Notes under the pieces: generated by a model
What the model saw: only the letters and a program-made list of their open reading frames with translations
Databases searched by the model: none
Told to the model about the DNA's origin: nothing
In this document: one piece after another, positions 12,198 to 25,292 of the stretch
Layout: every line of letters begins with the position of its first letter
Numbering within the stretch: the first letter of the stretch is position 1
Program-made: the position numbers and the translations under genes
From: Gonapodya sp. JEL0774
Taxonomy: Eukaryota > Monoblepharomycota > Monoblepharidomycetes > Monoblepharidales > Gonapodyaceae
Length of the DNA: 64,000 nucleotides
Assembly: GCA_027604505.1 (NCBI GenBank)
Contig: JADIIX010000008.1
Span: 196,589-260,588 of the forward strand
Direction of reading: 5' to 3'

Positions 12198-15100
12198 ATG
12201 TCGTCATCTCACACCTTGCGGCCGAACTCGCCCGCGGCCGCTCCCTCTGCTGCTACCACCACCTCCATGCCCCCCACCGCACCTGCCGCACCTGATGCTC
12301 TCTCCTCTTTGCCACCTCTCGCGGGCTCCGCCGATCCTGCCGCCTTCTCCGCCATGCCGCCTCCGCTCTTCTCAATCCTTGACTCCTTCTCGCTCATCAC
12401 TCGCTCTGCACGCGACGCCGCAGTCACAGTCCTGGCACATCCCCTCGTCAAACCTCTCGTCCCTCTCGTACCCCGAAATGTCGTGCACCATGTCATTGGT
12501 TCTTCCGACTCCTCGTCTTCTTCTACCCCTTACACCCATCCCTTCTCCACCTCTCCTCTCCCTCCCTACGCCCCATTTTCCGCTCTCACGCCCCTCAACC
12601 CAGACAGCCAGCGCAGAATCCGCGAGATCTCGCGCTCCGTCGACCTCGTCTCCCAAGAGTACGAGACCGCAGGCCAGTACGCCGCCTTCCTCGCCCGCGA
12701 GCTCTTTGCAGGACGCTACGGCACATCGGCTCTCGACCAAGACCTCGCGGCTTCTGCTGCTGCTTCTGGTCGGGCGGGCACGACGACGATGGCGGCAACG
12801 AGGCTCAGTGGCACTGGAACCCCTTCCGCCACGGGTTCCGCAAACGACATTCTTCTCCCAGAAGACATCGCAGAGATCGACCTCGACCAGCTCGTCGAAC
12901 ACGCTGCTCGTGCTGATGTCGATTATGTCGTGGTCTCGTCTCAAGGGACCGTGACTGGTGGGACAGGGATCGGGACAGGGACCGGGGCGGGGACCGGGGC
13001 TTGGAGTAGAGTTGGTGGTGCAAATAGTTTTGGTGGGAGTGGTGGTCGTGTGAATGGAATTGGAACAGGCAATGCTTTCGGTGGTGCAGTTGGCACCATC
13101 CCCGCCCGGGAGTCTCCCCCTCCTCCCTCCACCTCCACCCCACTCTCTCTCATCCCGCCAACCTTCCCTCTCACCATCCTCCACTCTCCTACTCCTCCCA
13201 CCTCGTCCTCCCGCCAGCTCGTCCGGCCCCTCCTGGGGCCAATCTCCCCCGAAGAGTTCCTCCAACCCGACCACTTACTCGATGCCCACACGGGAGCACT
13301 CCGGGTGTCCGAGCGCGAATTCCGTAGAGCCGCGTTCGAGCGCGGGTTCGAGAACGATGTGAGGTGGAGGGCATGGGAGTACTTGGTCGGAGTCGTGAAG
13401 GGGGACTGGAGCGAGGAGCAAGTCGCGGCGTGGAGGCAGGAGAGGAGGTGGGTTTAGGGAAGGGGCTTTAGTCATTGGCCCTTAAGGGGGAAACCGGAAA
13501 ACGAGGGTTTTGGGGGGGGGTGCTTGGATGCAGTTGTGCTTACGGATTTAAGGGTTTCTGTCCATTCAAGTATGCGTGCGAGTATTGCAGTATGTGCGTG
13601 TGCGTGAGGGTGGGAGGGGTGTTGTCTGGTTGGTGGGAGTTGAATTGTCCTGGTGTTGTGGGAAGAGTATTGGAAATTGCACGCAACGGTGAATGGACAC
13701 TGGACAAACCGAGTGTTGCGAAGCGTGCTAGCAGGACCCTTCCTCGCCCCTTGCACTCTCCTCACGCTCCCCCACTCTTTGCGCCCCTGCTGTCCCACAG
13801 CGCCGCCTACTTCGAACTGAAACACCGCTGGATTGCCATCCTCGACGCCCACCCCACTCCCACCGATGAACCTCCCTCCACTCTCTACACTCCAGCCCCT
13901 GCCCGCCCCACTTCGCGCGCCTCCACGAACTCGCACGTGGTGGACTACGAGAATCAGGCCCCTGGGGACGAACGCGTGCACGTGTCTGGGGGCACGGTGG
14001 AGGAAGACGAGATGGCGTTGGTCGAGAGGTTGAGAGAGAGGAAGTGGAGGATTGAAAAGGGTGGGTAGGCGGGGGGAGATGGTAGGATGATCGGGCATTG
14101 TAGGCTCATCAAATATTTGTTGCCATGCCCCCAATTCTCGGACTGACCCCAAACTACCGCCACCTGGCCAGACACCGTCCGCACCGACCGCACCATTCCC
14201 CTCTTTTCCAACGATGCACCCGCTGCCCACTCCGTCCTCCCCGCCCCCCACTCCCCTCAACCGGGCGCCGTGCCCCCTTCGGAACTCCCCTCGTCCACGG
14301 CGGCCTCGTCTTCCTCGTCCTCTGACATCCCATCGCTCCGTCTCCTCCGTGACGTTCTCATGACGTACTGTGCGTGGAACGGGGAGAACATGGGCTACGT
14401 GCAGGGTATGAACGAGTGGGCCAGCGTGTGTGTCGGGATCGCGGGAGCAGCGGGGGGCGAGGTGGACGTGTACGAGGTGAGTTGGATTCAAGGTTGGGGT
14501 TTGGGGCAATGTGGCAACTGGAACGGGTCAACTGAGGAACCGAACTCGTCCAATCACACCAGCTGCTCTCCGCCATCCTCTCTCTCCGCCTCTCTACTTT
14601 CTCTCGCACCTCGACCACCATCTCCTCCGATCTCGACCTCCTCTCGTCCCTCGTTCGCGTCCACGACCCCAAACTCTACGTCCACCTCCGCGACAACGAC
14701 GGCCTCAACATGTTTTGCTGTTTCAGATGGCTGCTCGTGTGGTTTAAGAGAGAAGTGCAGTTTGCGGGTGTGAGCGGGTTATGGGAGGTGGGTTGTGTTG
14801 GTTGGGGGGTAATGAAATTGGTACCGGCAGCTTCTGTTTTTGCACTCAATGCTCACGATGCCGTGTGCGTTTCGTCCTACCAGGTCTTCCTCTCGGCCCA
14901 CCTCCACGTGAAGTACTACCTGTTCTTCGCCCTCACCCTTCTCACGACGGATCCGTTCAGGTCAAAGTTGATGGAGGCGGAGGGGTTTGGTGGGTGTTTC
15001 GTGTAGAATTGGTGGGGCGGATATTCGAAGTTCTCGTGATTTCATCACTTGTTTGTTTTCCTTTTGGGACATTTATTCTGGTTCTGGTCCTGGTTGGGGT

Positions 15101-15865
15101 TTCCAGATGGTATACTCAAGGCATGCAACGAGGTCAGCGAGTTTATCCAAAACTGTGAGTGCGCACGAGTCTGACCTATTGTTGTGCCAGCATGAATGCC
15201 GATGACTCCATCAACCTACTTATGCATACCTATTGTTTTTGCAACAGTCAAGGGTGGCATTGAAGCTCTTCTCGTAGAATGCGAGCTTGTGTTCTACAGG
15301 TATGTTCAAAAGTGTGTTCGTTGTAATGTGGGAACTGAACCCCACGCGTACACTACGACAACAAAACCCTCCGACTCACCTCTCACTCACAAGATTCAAC
15401 TGGAAACTCAACCGACTTATCCAGCTCCACATTCCCGAACACGCCCGCCTCGCCGCCGCCGCTGCGGCGCAAGTGCAGGTGGAGCAAGGAGCAGGGGCAG
15501 TACCCGCGTTGGTCGTGACCGAGACGGAAAGCCGGGTGGAGACCGTAGGAGGTGGAGCGGGGACTACCTCTGCGCCAGTACCGATGGATGCTCCTGCGGT
15601 TTCGACAGGAGTAAGCAGTGCAGAAAGTTTTGCGGCACCACTGCCTACTGCACTGTCCGTAGGATCCGCAGCCGGTTCAAAGCACCCTCCCGCGTCTGAT
15701 GGACCTCGTGGAAGCAAATCAATCGGCATGGAAACTTTGCCATACGCTCATCGTTGGCTTTTGGATTTAAAAACGGAGGTGGACACTGGTCTGGGATGGG
15801 CGTTTGGTAACGAGTGGAAGGTGGGGAAGGAAGGGTGGGAGTTGAATGGGGTGGTTTTGAGTTAG
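12198..15865 (+). CDS. GYP7: TBC-domain Rab GTPase-activating protein, GYP7/TBC1D15-like
   Basis: Eight exons join in phase: 12198-13447, 13801-14060, 14172-14476, 14563-14787, 14884-14989, 15107-15154, 15248-15299 and 15394-15865, giving about 905 aa. The N-terminal third is Ser/Pro/Ala-rich with a helical stretch (LVKPLVPLVPRNVVHHV) like the Rab-binding region of TBC1D15. The TBC domain starts at RRAAFERGFENDVRWRAWEY. Its arginine finger IEKDTVRTDRT (IxxDxxR) spans exons 2 and 3, and its glutamine finger is GYVQGMNEW; both catalytic fingers are intact. Later TBC helices are NMFCCFRWLLVWFKREVQ and HLHVKYYLFFALTLL. Yeast Gyp7 acts on Ypt7 in vacuole fusion; the same role here is inferred. In-frame ATGs reach back to 11859, but 12198 starts a cleaner N-terminus. 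Confidence 0.88.
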
Positions 15866-16902
15866 CTGGGCGGTGAGTTAAAGAGTTTTGAGAGTGCGAG
15901 CATTGGACGAAGTCATTGGCGGAAAATTTTCGATTGATTGAAGTTTTTGGTTGACGACAGAATGAACTTTGTGATGAAATTACATACATGTCACCCAATT
16001 TGATGATGATGCAATACATTAGAGGAATAGTATGTGCCGCTCAGTGAGGAGATCCTCAGTGGCGAATACCAAGAACGCAATTTCCAGGAGCTGCTGATTC
16101 ACGTCACAACATCAAATCCATATTTGAAACAACAAGAGTTTCTACCGCTGCGCTTCCGCCCGCTCCGCGACCAGCCACGAAGACTGACACGGAGGCAAAG
16201 CTCGCGGATGGTCCGACGGCGTAGTTCTCCTAAGCAGTCCCAGCAGACGCACCCAAGTCGTGGATAAAACACACGCAGGTGGAATTCCGGACAGGGAGCC
16301 CGCAGCTTTGCACCGCATGGAGACACTCGCTTTCCGGGGTCCCCCCGATCGAAAGCCCCGTTGCGACCCCGTCGGGTCGGTGGACCGCCACCAGCTTCCA
16401 GAGGCGGTCTATGGCGTATGTCGGCCGGCCACTTGACCAGGTCTCGGTGAGGATGAACGATGTTCTGGAAGTCACGTAACGGACTTCAGTGTCGCATCAG
16501 GTCAGTGGTGGGAATGAAGAAAGTTGTAACGTGAGTGAGTGCACCTTTTGTCCACTAGTCCCAGCTGCGCCATATCGGACTTCTTGATTCAAAAACCATT
16601 TGTAAACTTAAAAATTAAACTGGTGAAGTCCGTCCCCACGGGTCTGTGGCGGGATGCTCTATGATGTTGGTAACATGGGCGCAACTGATAGACGTTCAGT
16701 TATCCGACATGAAGTCCGGTGCTATTTCATTAATTAGATGAATCATTATATGTTTGTTGAGATTCTTCGGAGGCAATCTTGTTTTGTAAACTTCAACTCT
16801 CTGATCGGAAGCTGTTCAACTGATCTGCCGAAGCAAAGTTAACTCCAACAACTGCAGAATAGATCCAAACAAGTAGCGCGTTCTTCTTTCTGCGTTGCAA
16901 GA
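15866..16902. other. Gene-free region holding repeat arm 2
   Basis: About 1 kb between the RabGAP stop and the ICP55 start. It contains repeat arm 2 (16144-16355) and about 120 bp more on its right (16356-16480), GC-rich and open on the minus strand, which may belong to the same element. The remainder (16500-16900) is AT-rich with nothing recognisable. Confidence 0.45.
16144..16355 (-). repeat. Dispersed repeat, arm 2 (inverted relative to 11188-11451)
   Basis: This is the reverse complement of the element at 11188-11451, without that copy's 51-base insert. Similarity ends abruptly on both sides: at accgctgcgc on the left and gatcgaaagc on the right. Flanking sequences differ from arm 1, so the match is a repeat rather than a simple local inversion. 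Confidence 0.8.
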
Positions 16903-19900
16903 ATGTCCAGCTTTCCTTTGGTGAGGGTTCCGCTCTCCGGCTTCGTGTCGTCGCATGCAGCTTGTCGCTCGGACAAATTGCAAGCCATACACCGCTCATC
17001 CAAGGCCGGTACACCTGGTTTACGTCGACTAGCTGCACGCGCAGTTGGAGCAGCCTCTGTCGTCCATCCTGATCCACCTCCTCCTGGGCCTCCCCTTCAC
17101 CCGCGTTCCCGTCTGGCTCCTCCACACCTAACTCAAACTCAGCACGCGAAGGAGCAGACGCAGGCTCAGTCTCATTCACATCGTCAAATTCATCCACCTG
17201 TCGTTCACAGACCACCTCAGATCCCACCTCATCTCTCAGACTCCAACGTATTCCCCGACCTACCGTTCCATCTCGGTGGAGACCCCGCCCGATTTTCTTT
17301 CTCGCTCTCGCGCGCAACACCTATCACACAGAATGAAATAGATGAGGAGCTATCTATTTTCGATTCTGTTGGACCCATTGGCCAACCGTCTTGGGGATCT
17401 CACCCCCATCTCATTAGGCCCGGGGAAAGTGAGTTGCCGCTCATTAGATGGGTAGTGCCATGATGGAGGATACTCCCTTGGAGCACATATAGTACAGGAA
17501 ATGTGCCATGCTCACGGGTACTATGTCGAAGGCTCACAACAAGAACGAATCGGATTCTTGTGGCCGCGCAAAACGTCAGAATTCTTAGGAACCTGGCATG
17601 CTTACAGAAGTTGACGTCCTGCGTCGTAGAGCCGTTTTCTCAATGATGCTGGTGCACTCTGTGCATGAAGTACAGTCGAACCTGCCATCTTTGCAGTATT
17701 GTACGGGAACGAACCACCTACTAGTACCTCTTTTGAAGGTTAATGATGGGGGCACCTGTAGAAGCAGCTTAGCGTGCAAGATGGCGGTTCTCAATGGAGC
17801 TCTCACGAGGACAGAAATTCTTCTACGGAGTTTACGCGGCGTTGCGCTACATTCAAATTCCGTGCGTAATCCAACCTTTCATACACCCCCCGCCAGTCAC
17901 TCCGGGTCTCACACGTGCTGAGTACCGTCAACGCCGTGAAAAGCTTATGTCCGCATTACCTGCTGGATCCGTCGCCCTCATCGGTGGCTACGGCGTGCGG
18001 TACCAGTCTGGTGCCGGTGTGTTTTACCAGTTTCGTCAGAACGCGGACTTGTTCTACCTCTGTGGCGTGGATGAGCCCGATGCAGCAATAGTATTGGGTG
18101 AGTTGAGTGGTTGAGGTGTAGGAGGGCGATCGGGAACTGCACTCCGGTTTGGTTGAAGGAGGCTGGGAAAACAAAAGGAAAAAGGTAGATGGAAACTCGT
18201 TATTAAAGGCGTTGGGCATTATGAGAGCGAATTTCGTGTGAATAAGCTCGGCTAATCAACTTAATGAATCCTGCTTTGGAACGTGCAACCACAAACTTCA
18301 CATCCACCCCAACCCACACGCTCCCACAGTAAAATCACCCAACTCCTCGTACCCCACACCAGCTTACACCTCCCACCTCTTCCTTCGTCCCCGCGCCTCC
18401 GTCACCCACCTCTGGGACGGCCCACGAGCAGGTCTCGAATCTGCCCCACACTTCGCTGTCGACAAGGCCCATCCCATTGGCTCACTCCAGGACTTCTTAC
18501 AACAACTTTTGGATGAGCGGGCAGTGATGGGAGCACCTTTTTTGTTATACACAGATTTGGACGTGAGGCTCGTGCGTAAAGGTGACCCACCCGCATCACC
18601 ACTACCAGCTGGGACTCGTCCCCCCATCACCGAAGGATATTCTGTCACTTCCCCTTCCGCTGCGCAAAAAATGGCCATATACTCCTCGCACGTCCGCGAT
18701 TTAGTCCTCCAACTGCCTGTCCCAATTGTACCCGCCGATGGGTTCCGCAAGTCCGTCACTGCTTCGTGGTGGGGCACTGTCAGGGCGCAACATCAAAACA
18801 CTTCTTCGTCAAAGATGGGATTGTCTCGCTCCTCCCAACAGGAATCCTCTCGGACGTCACCACCTCTCACCCCCTCTCACGTGGCCCAACGTGCCCTCCG
18901 ACCGTACATCCACGAACTCCGACTTTTTAAGTCGCCAGCCGAGCTCCGTCTCATAAAACATGCTGGGAATATTGCCTCGTCGGGATTCACCGCAGCACTC
19001 AGGTATCTGGACTCAATCCAACCATCGCCCTCTGCATTTCAACATCAAATCAGTCCCACTTCACCTTTAACCTCACTTCCGACCGAATCTGCACTTGAAT
19101 CGATTTTCCATCACTATTGTGCGCTTTCGGGCTCAGTCCGCCCATCGTACGTTCCAGTCGTCGCGTCCGGTTCGAATGCGCTGACTATGCACTATGTGGC
19201 CAATAATGCGGTGATGGAGTATGGGGATATGGTGTTGATGGACATGGGATGTGACTTCGGAGGGTATGTGACGGATGTGACAAGGACGTGGATGGTTGGT
19301 GGGTGGGGAGCAGTACAGCAAGGCAGGGGAGTGGGCTCGGCAACGGGGAGGAGAAGATTGGTAGAGGCCGTGAGGAAAGTACAGGAGGCATGTATTTCAG
19401 TGAGTTCCATTGTACCAAAATGGGAAAGTATGTTGTGAAAGCAAGTGGAATCGCCATGCACTTATTTTGTTCTTTCCTCTGTTCCCAGAAGTGCACAGAG
19501 AAGGATGATCTGTCACTCGACGATCTCCACTCCTACTCGTTGGAACTATTGCAACGAGAGCTTGAGCCTATTTTTAAGCGACCAGTGACGAGGAGGGTGA
19601 GAAGACCCATGCGGTTTGGCAAAATCCCAGAACAATTTGGGTACTCACACTTGTGACGTCAACGGTTGTGATGTAGGAATGCGACAATCTTTTCCCCCAT
19701 CATTTGAGCCACTGGCTTGGCCTTGAGGTTAGCGACATCCCCCGTTTGTTTCTGACTCTCCACTCACTGCGATACCCTCCCGCACATTCACCCTTTGCTC
19801 CCCAATCTCAAGGTTCACGACACAGCTTCCGTCTCCCGCTCGCGCAAACTCCGCTCGGGCATGGTGGTGACAGTTGAACCCGGCATTTACGTTCCTGACC

Positions 19901-20016
19901 AGCCCGACTACCCGGAGGACGTACGAGGTGTAGGTGTGAGGGTGGAAGATGACGTGGCTATTATGCCAGAGGGTGCTGCGTGGGTGTTGTCTGGAGCAGT
20001 CGGGGGGAAGGTCTGA
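16903..20016 (+). CDS. ICP55: Xaa-Pro aminopeptidase, ICP55/XPNPEP3 type (mitochondrial)
   Basis: Six exons join in phase: 16903-17428, 17897-18097, 18330-19399, 19489-19596, 19677-19727 and 19813-20016, giving 719 aa. The N-terminus is Arg/Ser-rich and nearly free of acids, as in a mitochondrial presequence. The ICP55 N-domain follows: GQPSWGSHPHLIRPGE, ITPGLTRAEYRQRREKLM and FRQNADLFYLCGVDEP. The M24 catalytic domain keeps its metal ligands: MDMGCDFGGYVTDVTRTW (two Asp), HHLSHWLGLEVHD (His), MVVTVEPGIY (Glu) and VRVEDDV (Glu). ICP55 removes one N-terminal residue from imported proteins after MPP cleavage. It is longer than typical homologues (about 500 aa) because of a Pro/His/Gln-rich N-terminal segment and a Ser-rich insert near 18780-18880. 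It converges on HEM2. Confidence 0.9.
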
Positions 20017-20206
20017 GCTAGGGCTGAGCTGGAAACCCCGAGAGAGCAGATCCGCGTGAACAAGAAGAACCTTGTTCAAGCACCGCTTTTCTTTGGTTAT
20101 GTTTTCATTCATGTAACAGAGAGTTTCAATTTTCGTATCCTTAATCAAACTTTGACTACAAAACAAGGGCTACGGACAAAAAGCTCCATCGATGCCAACA
20201 ATCCGT

Positions 20207-21615
<1,409 letters not shown>

Positions 21616-21966
21616 GATCTTCGCGATTTCGGAGGGTGAACCGCAATCTATGTGGCCGGAACCAAACGATTATGAACTCCCGCTCAACCTTGCTCCACTG
21701 CTCAACTGCTCACACACTGCTCACACAAATCTCATTTTGACTCCCATGATAAACCATCTCCCAGCCGGTCATTGATAACTGAAAAAAACCCCACAGAGAA
21801 TGTATATTCAATTCAATAGGACGCAAGTTTGTCAATCCATTGGCTCCAGTTACCCAAATTCTAGCTAAATGGTCCGTGAGGAGTATATACAAATGATCCT
21901 GCGTCCAAGAAAATTCACGATGAGTCATCTCCACGCTCGGGAGTCAGCGACCTTGGACGTGAACTG

Positions 21967-23458
21967 TTATTCTGGTGTACATTTCATCAGCGAGCTCATC
22001 ACACACCTTTCAGGCTGCTCTCGCTTTAAAGGCCGAACTGCTCTTGGAGGGGACAGACGCCGTGGTGCAAAAACACTGTCGAACAGATCGTCGTCGAGTG
22101 ACATGCCACCGACCACACCAGGCTGTAAAACAGCCGGTGGTTCCGAATTTCTCCCTGCGCTTGGGTGGGACTTGCCACCATTGGTATCTTCCATTATCTT
22201 GTCTTTGCCTTTGTGGCCTGTCGCCACAGATGTTGCCTGCACACCATCCATCGCCTCATCATTTTCCCCGTTTGATCCCTCCCCTTCTTCTCCCCGAGTA
22301 TTAGCTTGCAAATCCTCTGTCGTGATGGGTACTTGTGATACCGATAAAATCCAAAATTGAGAAGGTCCTGCATGACGCACTCACTTAATCTTGACATAGT
22401 CTTTTCGAACCGCTGTTCTTCCAATTTTATCTTCCTCTTCTTACGCCGCAGAATACCTGCAAACTGTAAAATCTATTAGCTAAGTACGATAGCACCAGAG
22501 TTCATGGACTCTCACCGCCTTCATTTGCATTTCCGTTGCCGCTTCTTGGGCTAACGCCATCTTCTTGAGCTGCTCGCTCGACACCCTCTTCGCTTCAACA
22601 GCCTCATCGGCCCTTGTCTTTTGATACTTTGCTTCGTCCTTTGAATTAATGAGATCTCAGAACCGATTTAACGAACTCTTGACAGAAAAGTTGAGCGCAC
22701 CCGCTGCGCTTTTAAGTCCTCCAATAGATAGTCGAGGAGGTCACGTAATCGCTGTTGACGATCGCGCCCGCTATCTAGTAGTGGAAGAATGTATTCGAGT
22801 CGAGCCATCTTCAACAGAAGGAGTGCTTGGAGTACCAAAAAATTCTTTCGTACACGGAAATACATACATCATTGAATATCCATTGAAGCTAATCACGTTA
22901 GATATCAACGGACTGATCATTTTCGCCGGAAGCACGAATAAGCTTCAATGGGATCACGAACCATTACACTGTCATCCTTCTGTCCGATGATAGACACATT
23001 CCATGACTCCAAACCTCCAGTGGGCTTCCCAATCGCAGATCTGGAAGGAACGCTGGAGGTGTGCGAATCCGAGCTCTCCTGTCCGGCTTTGTCACTGGAA
23101 AACACTGCAAAAGACAGTCTCCAGAACTCAGTGGTTTTCATAACACGTGAGTATTTCGAAGTGATTCCATCAAACTGGATTGGAGAGCCTGGCATGGAAT
23201 GAGGGCCTCGAAAGGCAAGGATAACATGAGAACTCACTCACAGGTCTTGCCCCACGTTGCCTCTTTGTCTCCAGATATCACCGTAACTTCAAACAGAGGC
23301 TCAGTTGGGTTCATCGACTGGGCAGAGGCAAAGTCGTTGGCAGCAATGAAGAACCGGAAGTGGACATAATACACGAGCGAATCCACGGCGACACGAAGGA
23401 TATTGGAAGATATTGGAGAACGCTGAGCGTTTGCGCTTGATCCATACATCCAAGACAT
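21967..23458 (-). CDS. Coiled-coil protein, possibly XRCC4-like NHEJ factor
   Basis: It reads leftward from ATG 23458 (MSWMYGSSANAQ). There is a short beta-rich-looking head with FEVTVISGDKEATWGKTC, then TTEFWRLSFAVFSSDKAG and SWNVSIIGQKDD. A long charged helix follows (LLDYLLEDLKAQR, then DEAKYQKTRADEAVEAKRVS, QLKKMALAQEAATEMQMKAF and EEQRFEKTMSRL), and an acidic disordered tail with MSLDDDLFDSVFAP. Head, coiled coil, acidic tail, the G-x-x-x-A-x-W-like head motif and the DLFD near the end resemble XRCC4, the ligase IV partner in non-homologous end joining. That is a weak pattern match, not a family assignment. Four or five introns are required; the join near 22860-22940 is uncertain. It could be an unrelated coiled-coil protein. 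Confidence 0.5.
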
Positions 23459-25292
23459 GCTTGAGGATGATTTATTGGTTCACTACAAGTGTGAGCGGCC
23501 GGGGTTCAACTATTCTCTCCACAGTCCAAACCCTTTCCCAAGCACTGATCCATTTCGATTGCAAAATCTAGCGTAATATCTGAAGGTGGAAGTCCGGGAG
23601 CTTGAGTTTTCCAAGTTGGTCCTGAGCGGAAACAGTCTTCGAGACTCATGACAGTTGTGCGTCCAACACCAATTCAGTTTTGTTTTCGTGAAAGCTCCAC
23701 TGTCAGCAATGAGTGAGGATCTCAATATTTTTTTTTTTTTTGGTGACCGTCCTTGCTGGAGCGATATCCCATCAATCATGAGCCCATGACAGATCAATCG
23801 AAGAATGAACTCTTGAATATCACTTGAATATCATGGCCACTCTCAGCCAACGCCAATTTGCCCTCATTGCCGCGCTTACCATCACCTTAATTGGCTGTTC
23901 GGATACTCTTTTAGCGGTTGTGCAGTATTGCGCTACTCCCGAAGAACCGGCCACGACTTGCAACCTATCCAATCCCCAGAACGTCAACTTTCAATCCTCC
24001 TTCGATGTCAAATCGCGCTACTGATAGGCCTTTACCCACCAGTCAGGAATAGGATGGCGGTTGGCTTGACGGATCTATTCCGCATACATCTTGGCTGCAC
24101 CAAAGGCTCTCTCAGTGGGGATTATTGAAGAGCTCCAATCAGACCTCCACAGGTGGCCATCTTCTTGGGTCACAACCACGATCCTCATGTTTTAAGTACT
24201 TTCAACAACGACCCTTGTGGAAGCGTTGCTTGACTTGACACTCGCGGCTGATGCCAAGGCAATCAACGCCCCTCTAGAACCCGACGATTAGAGACAGTGC
24301 ATGCGAATACATTATCAACATCCCTCAAACTATCACACGAGGGTTGGATTCACCGCCTGCTGTTCAGGAACTTGTCTTGAATAATATTCAAAGTCACAAA
24401 GTGGCAACACGGATTGAATTCGAAATGCGAGAGAATCACAGTGACTGCAGATCCAACGGAGGGCACGTTGTTGGCATTGGCAATACACATCTGGTGGTTG
24501 GTGTCAATTTCTTATGTGCGATACAACTGTCACTCCTGCGAAACGGACGAAACGATCTTTCTTTATGAAGAGCGTGCTTTCGGATCCACGTCATCCTGGA
24601 GTATGTGGATGATTCGGTGTGACTTTGGGCTTGCTCCAGATAGTCGGAAGCCCCTTCCTGGCACTAAGGTGAAGCTCGGTTAAGTGTGAAAGGGCAGATG
24701 AAAAGGAACACAAAGGCGTTTGCGGAGCGGAACCAGACATGTCGGCTACCATGTCCACTGCAGAAGTGAACACTGTCCGATGTCCTTGTGGATGGTGCCT
24801 GAGAGACTTTTTCCCAAAAGACACAGCGGTGGCAGGTGTCATTCAGTTATGACTTTGGGCTAAATTATACGTGCCGTTAAAGTTACTTATCGTGTTTGTT
24901 CTAAGCTATGCGTGCCGGTTATGGGGAGGGAAAGAAGAAATGATACATGAATAACTGAAATGCAAAACTAGGCTCATGGCAGCTCGACCTCGAACGTGGA
25001 TCGCTCTGAACCACTTTCTCCGCAATCAATTGTTGCGTGACATGTACGTGTTGTAGAAGCGCGGATGAGGAGGAAACCTTTGTTGCTGTAAAGGGTGGAA
25101 ACAAATGTGGTTATAGACGAAGAGGCTCCACAAAGGGACCAAATCAATTTTTGAAAGCAGATTTTGAAAGGTGATCATGCTTTCATGACTCGACAAATTT
25201 ACAAAGCAGTTTGGCCTTGGCACACAAGCCGAAATCAGTCAGGCAGGGCCGGCCCGACCACCCAGGTTTACACAGCAGCTCTCTTGTCGGCA
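23459..25292. other. 1.8-kb region upstream of the MFS gene with only weak coding signal
   Basis: Apart from the doubtful short gene at 23833-24682, listed separately, I see no gene. A T-run sits at about 23730-23744. The rest is AT-rich and may contain the promoter of the MFS gene. Confidence 0.35.
23833..24682 (+). CDS. Hypothetical small membrane protein (doubtful)
   Basis: ATG 23833 opens MATLSQRQFALIAALTITL, a good membrane segment, followed by a Cys-containing loop (CATPEEPATTCNLSNPQN). Further open pieces follow: VAIFLGHNHDPHVLST near 24158, and LLALAIHIWWLVSISYVRY near 24460 leading to a stop at 24682. Splice-like sites could link them, but I could not build one consistent frame. It may be a real short multi-exon gene, a decayed gene, or chance ORFs. 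No family is recognised. Confidence 0.25.

Noticed and set aside
12372-13274. Minus-strand ORF of 300 codons
   Set aside because: Antisense shadow of the GC-rich first exon of the RabGAP gene; Arg/Gly-rich with no family features.
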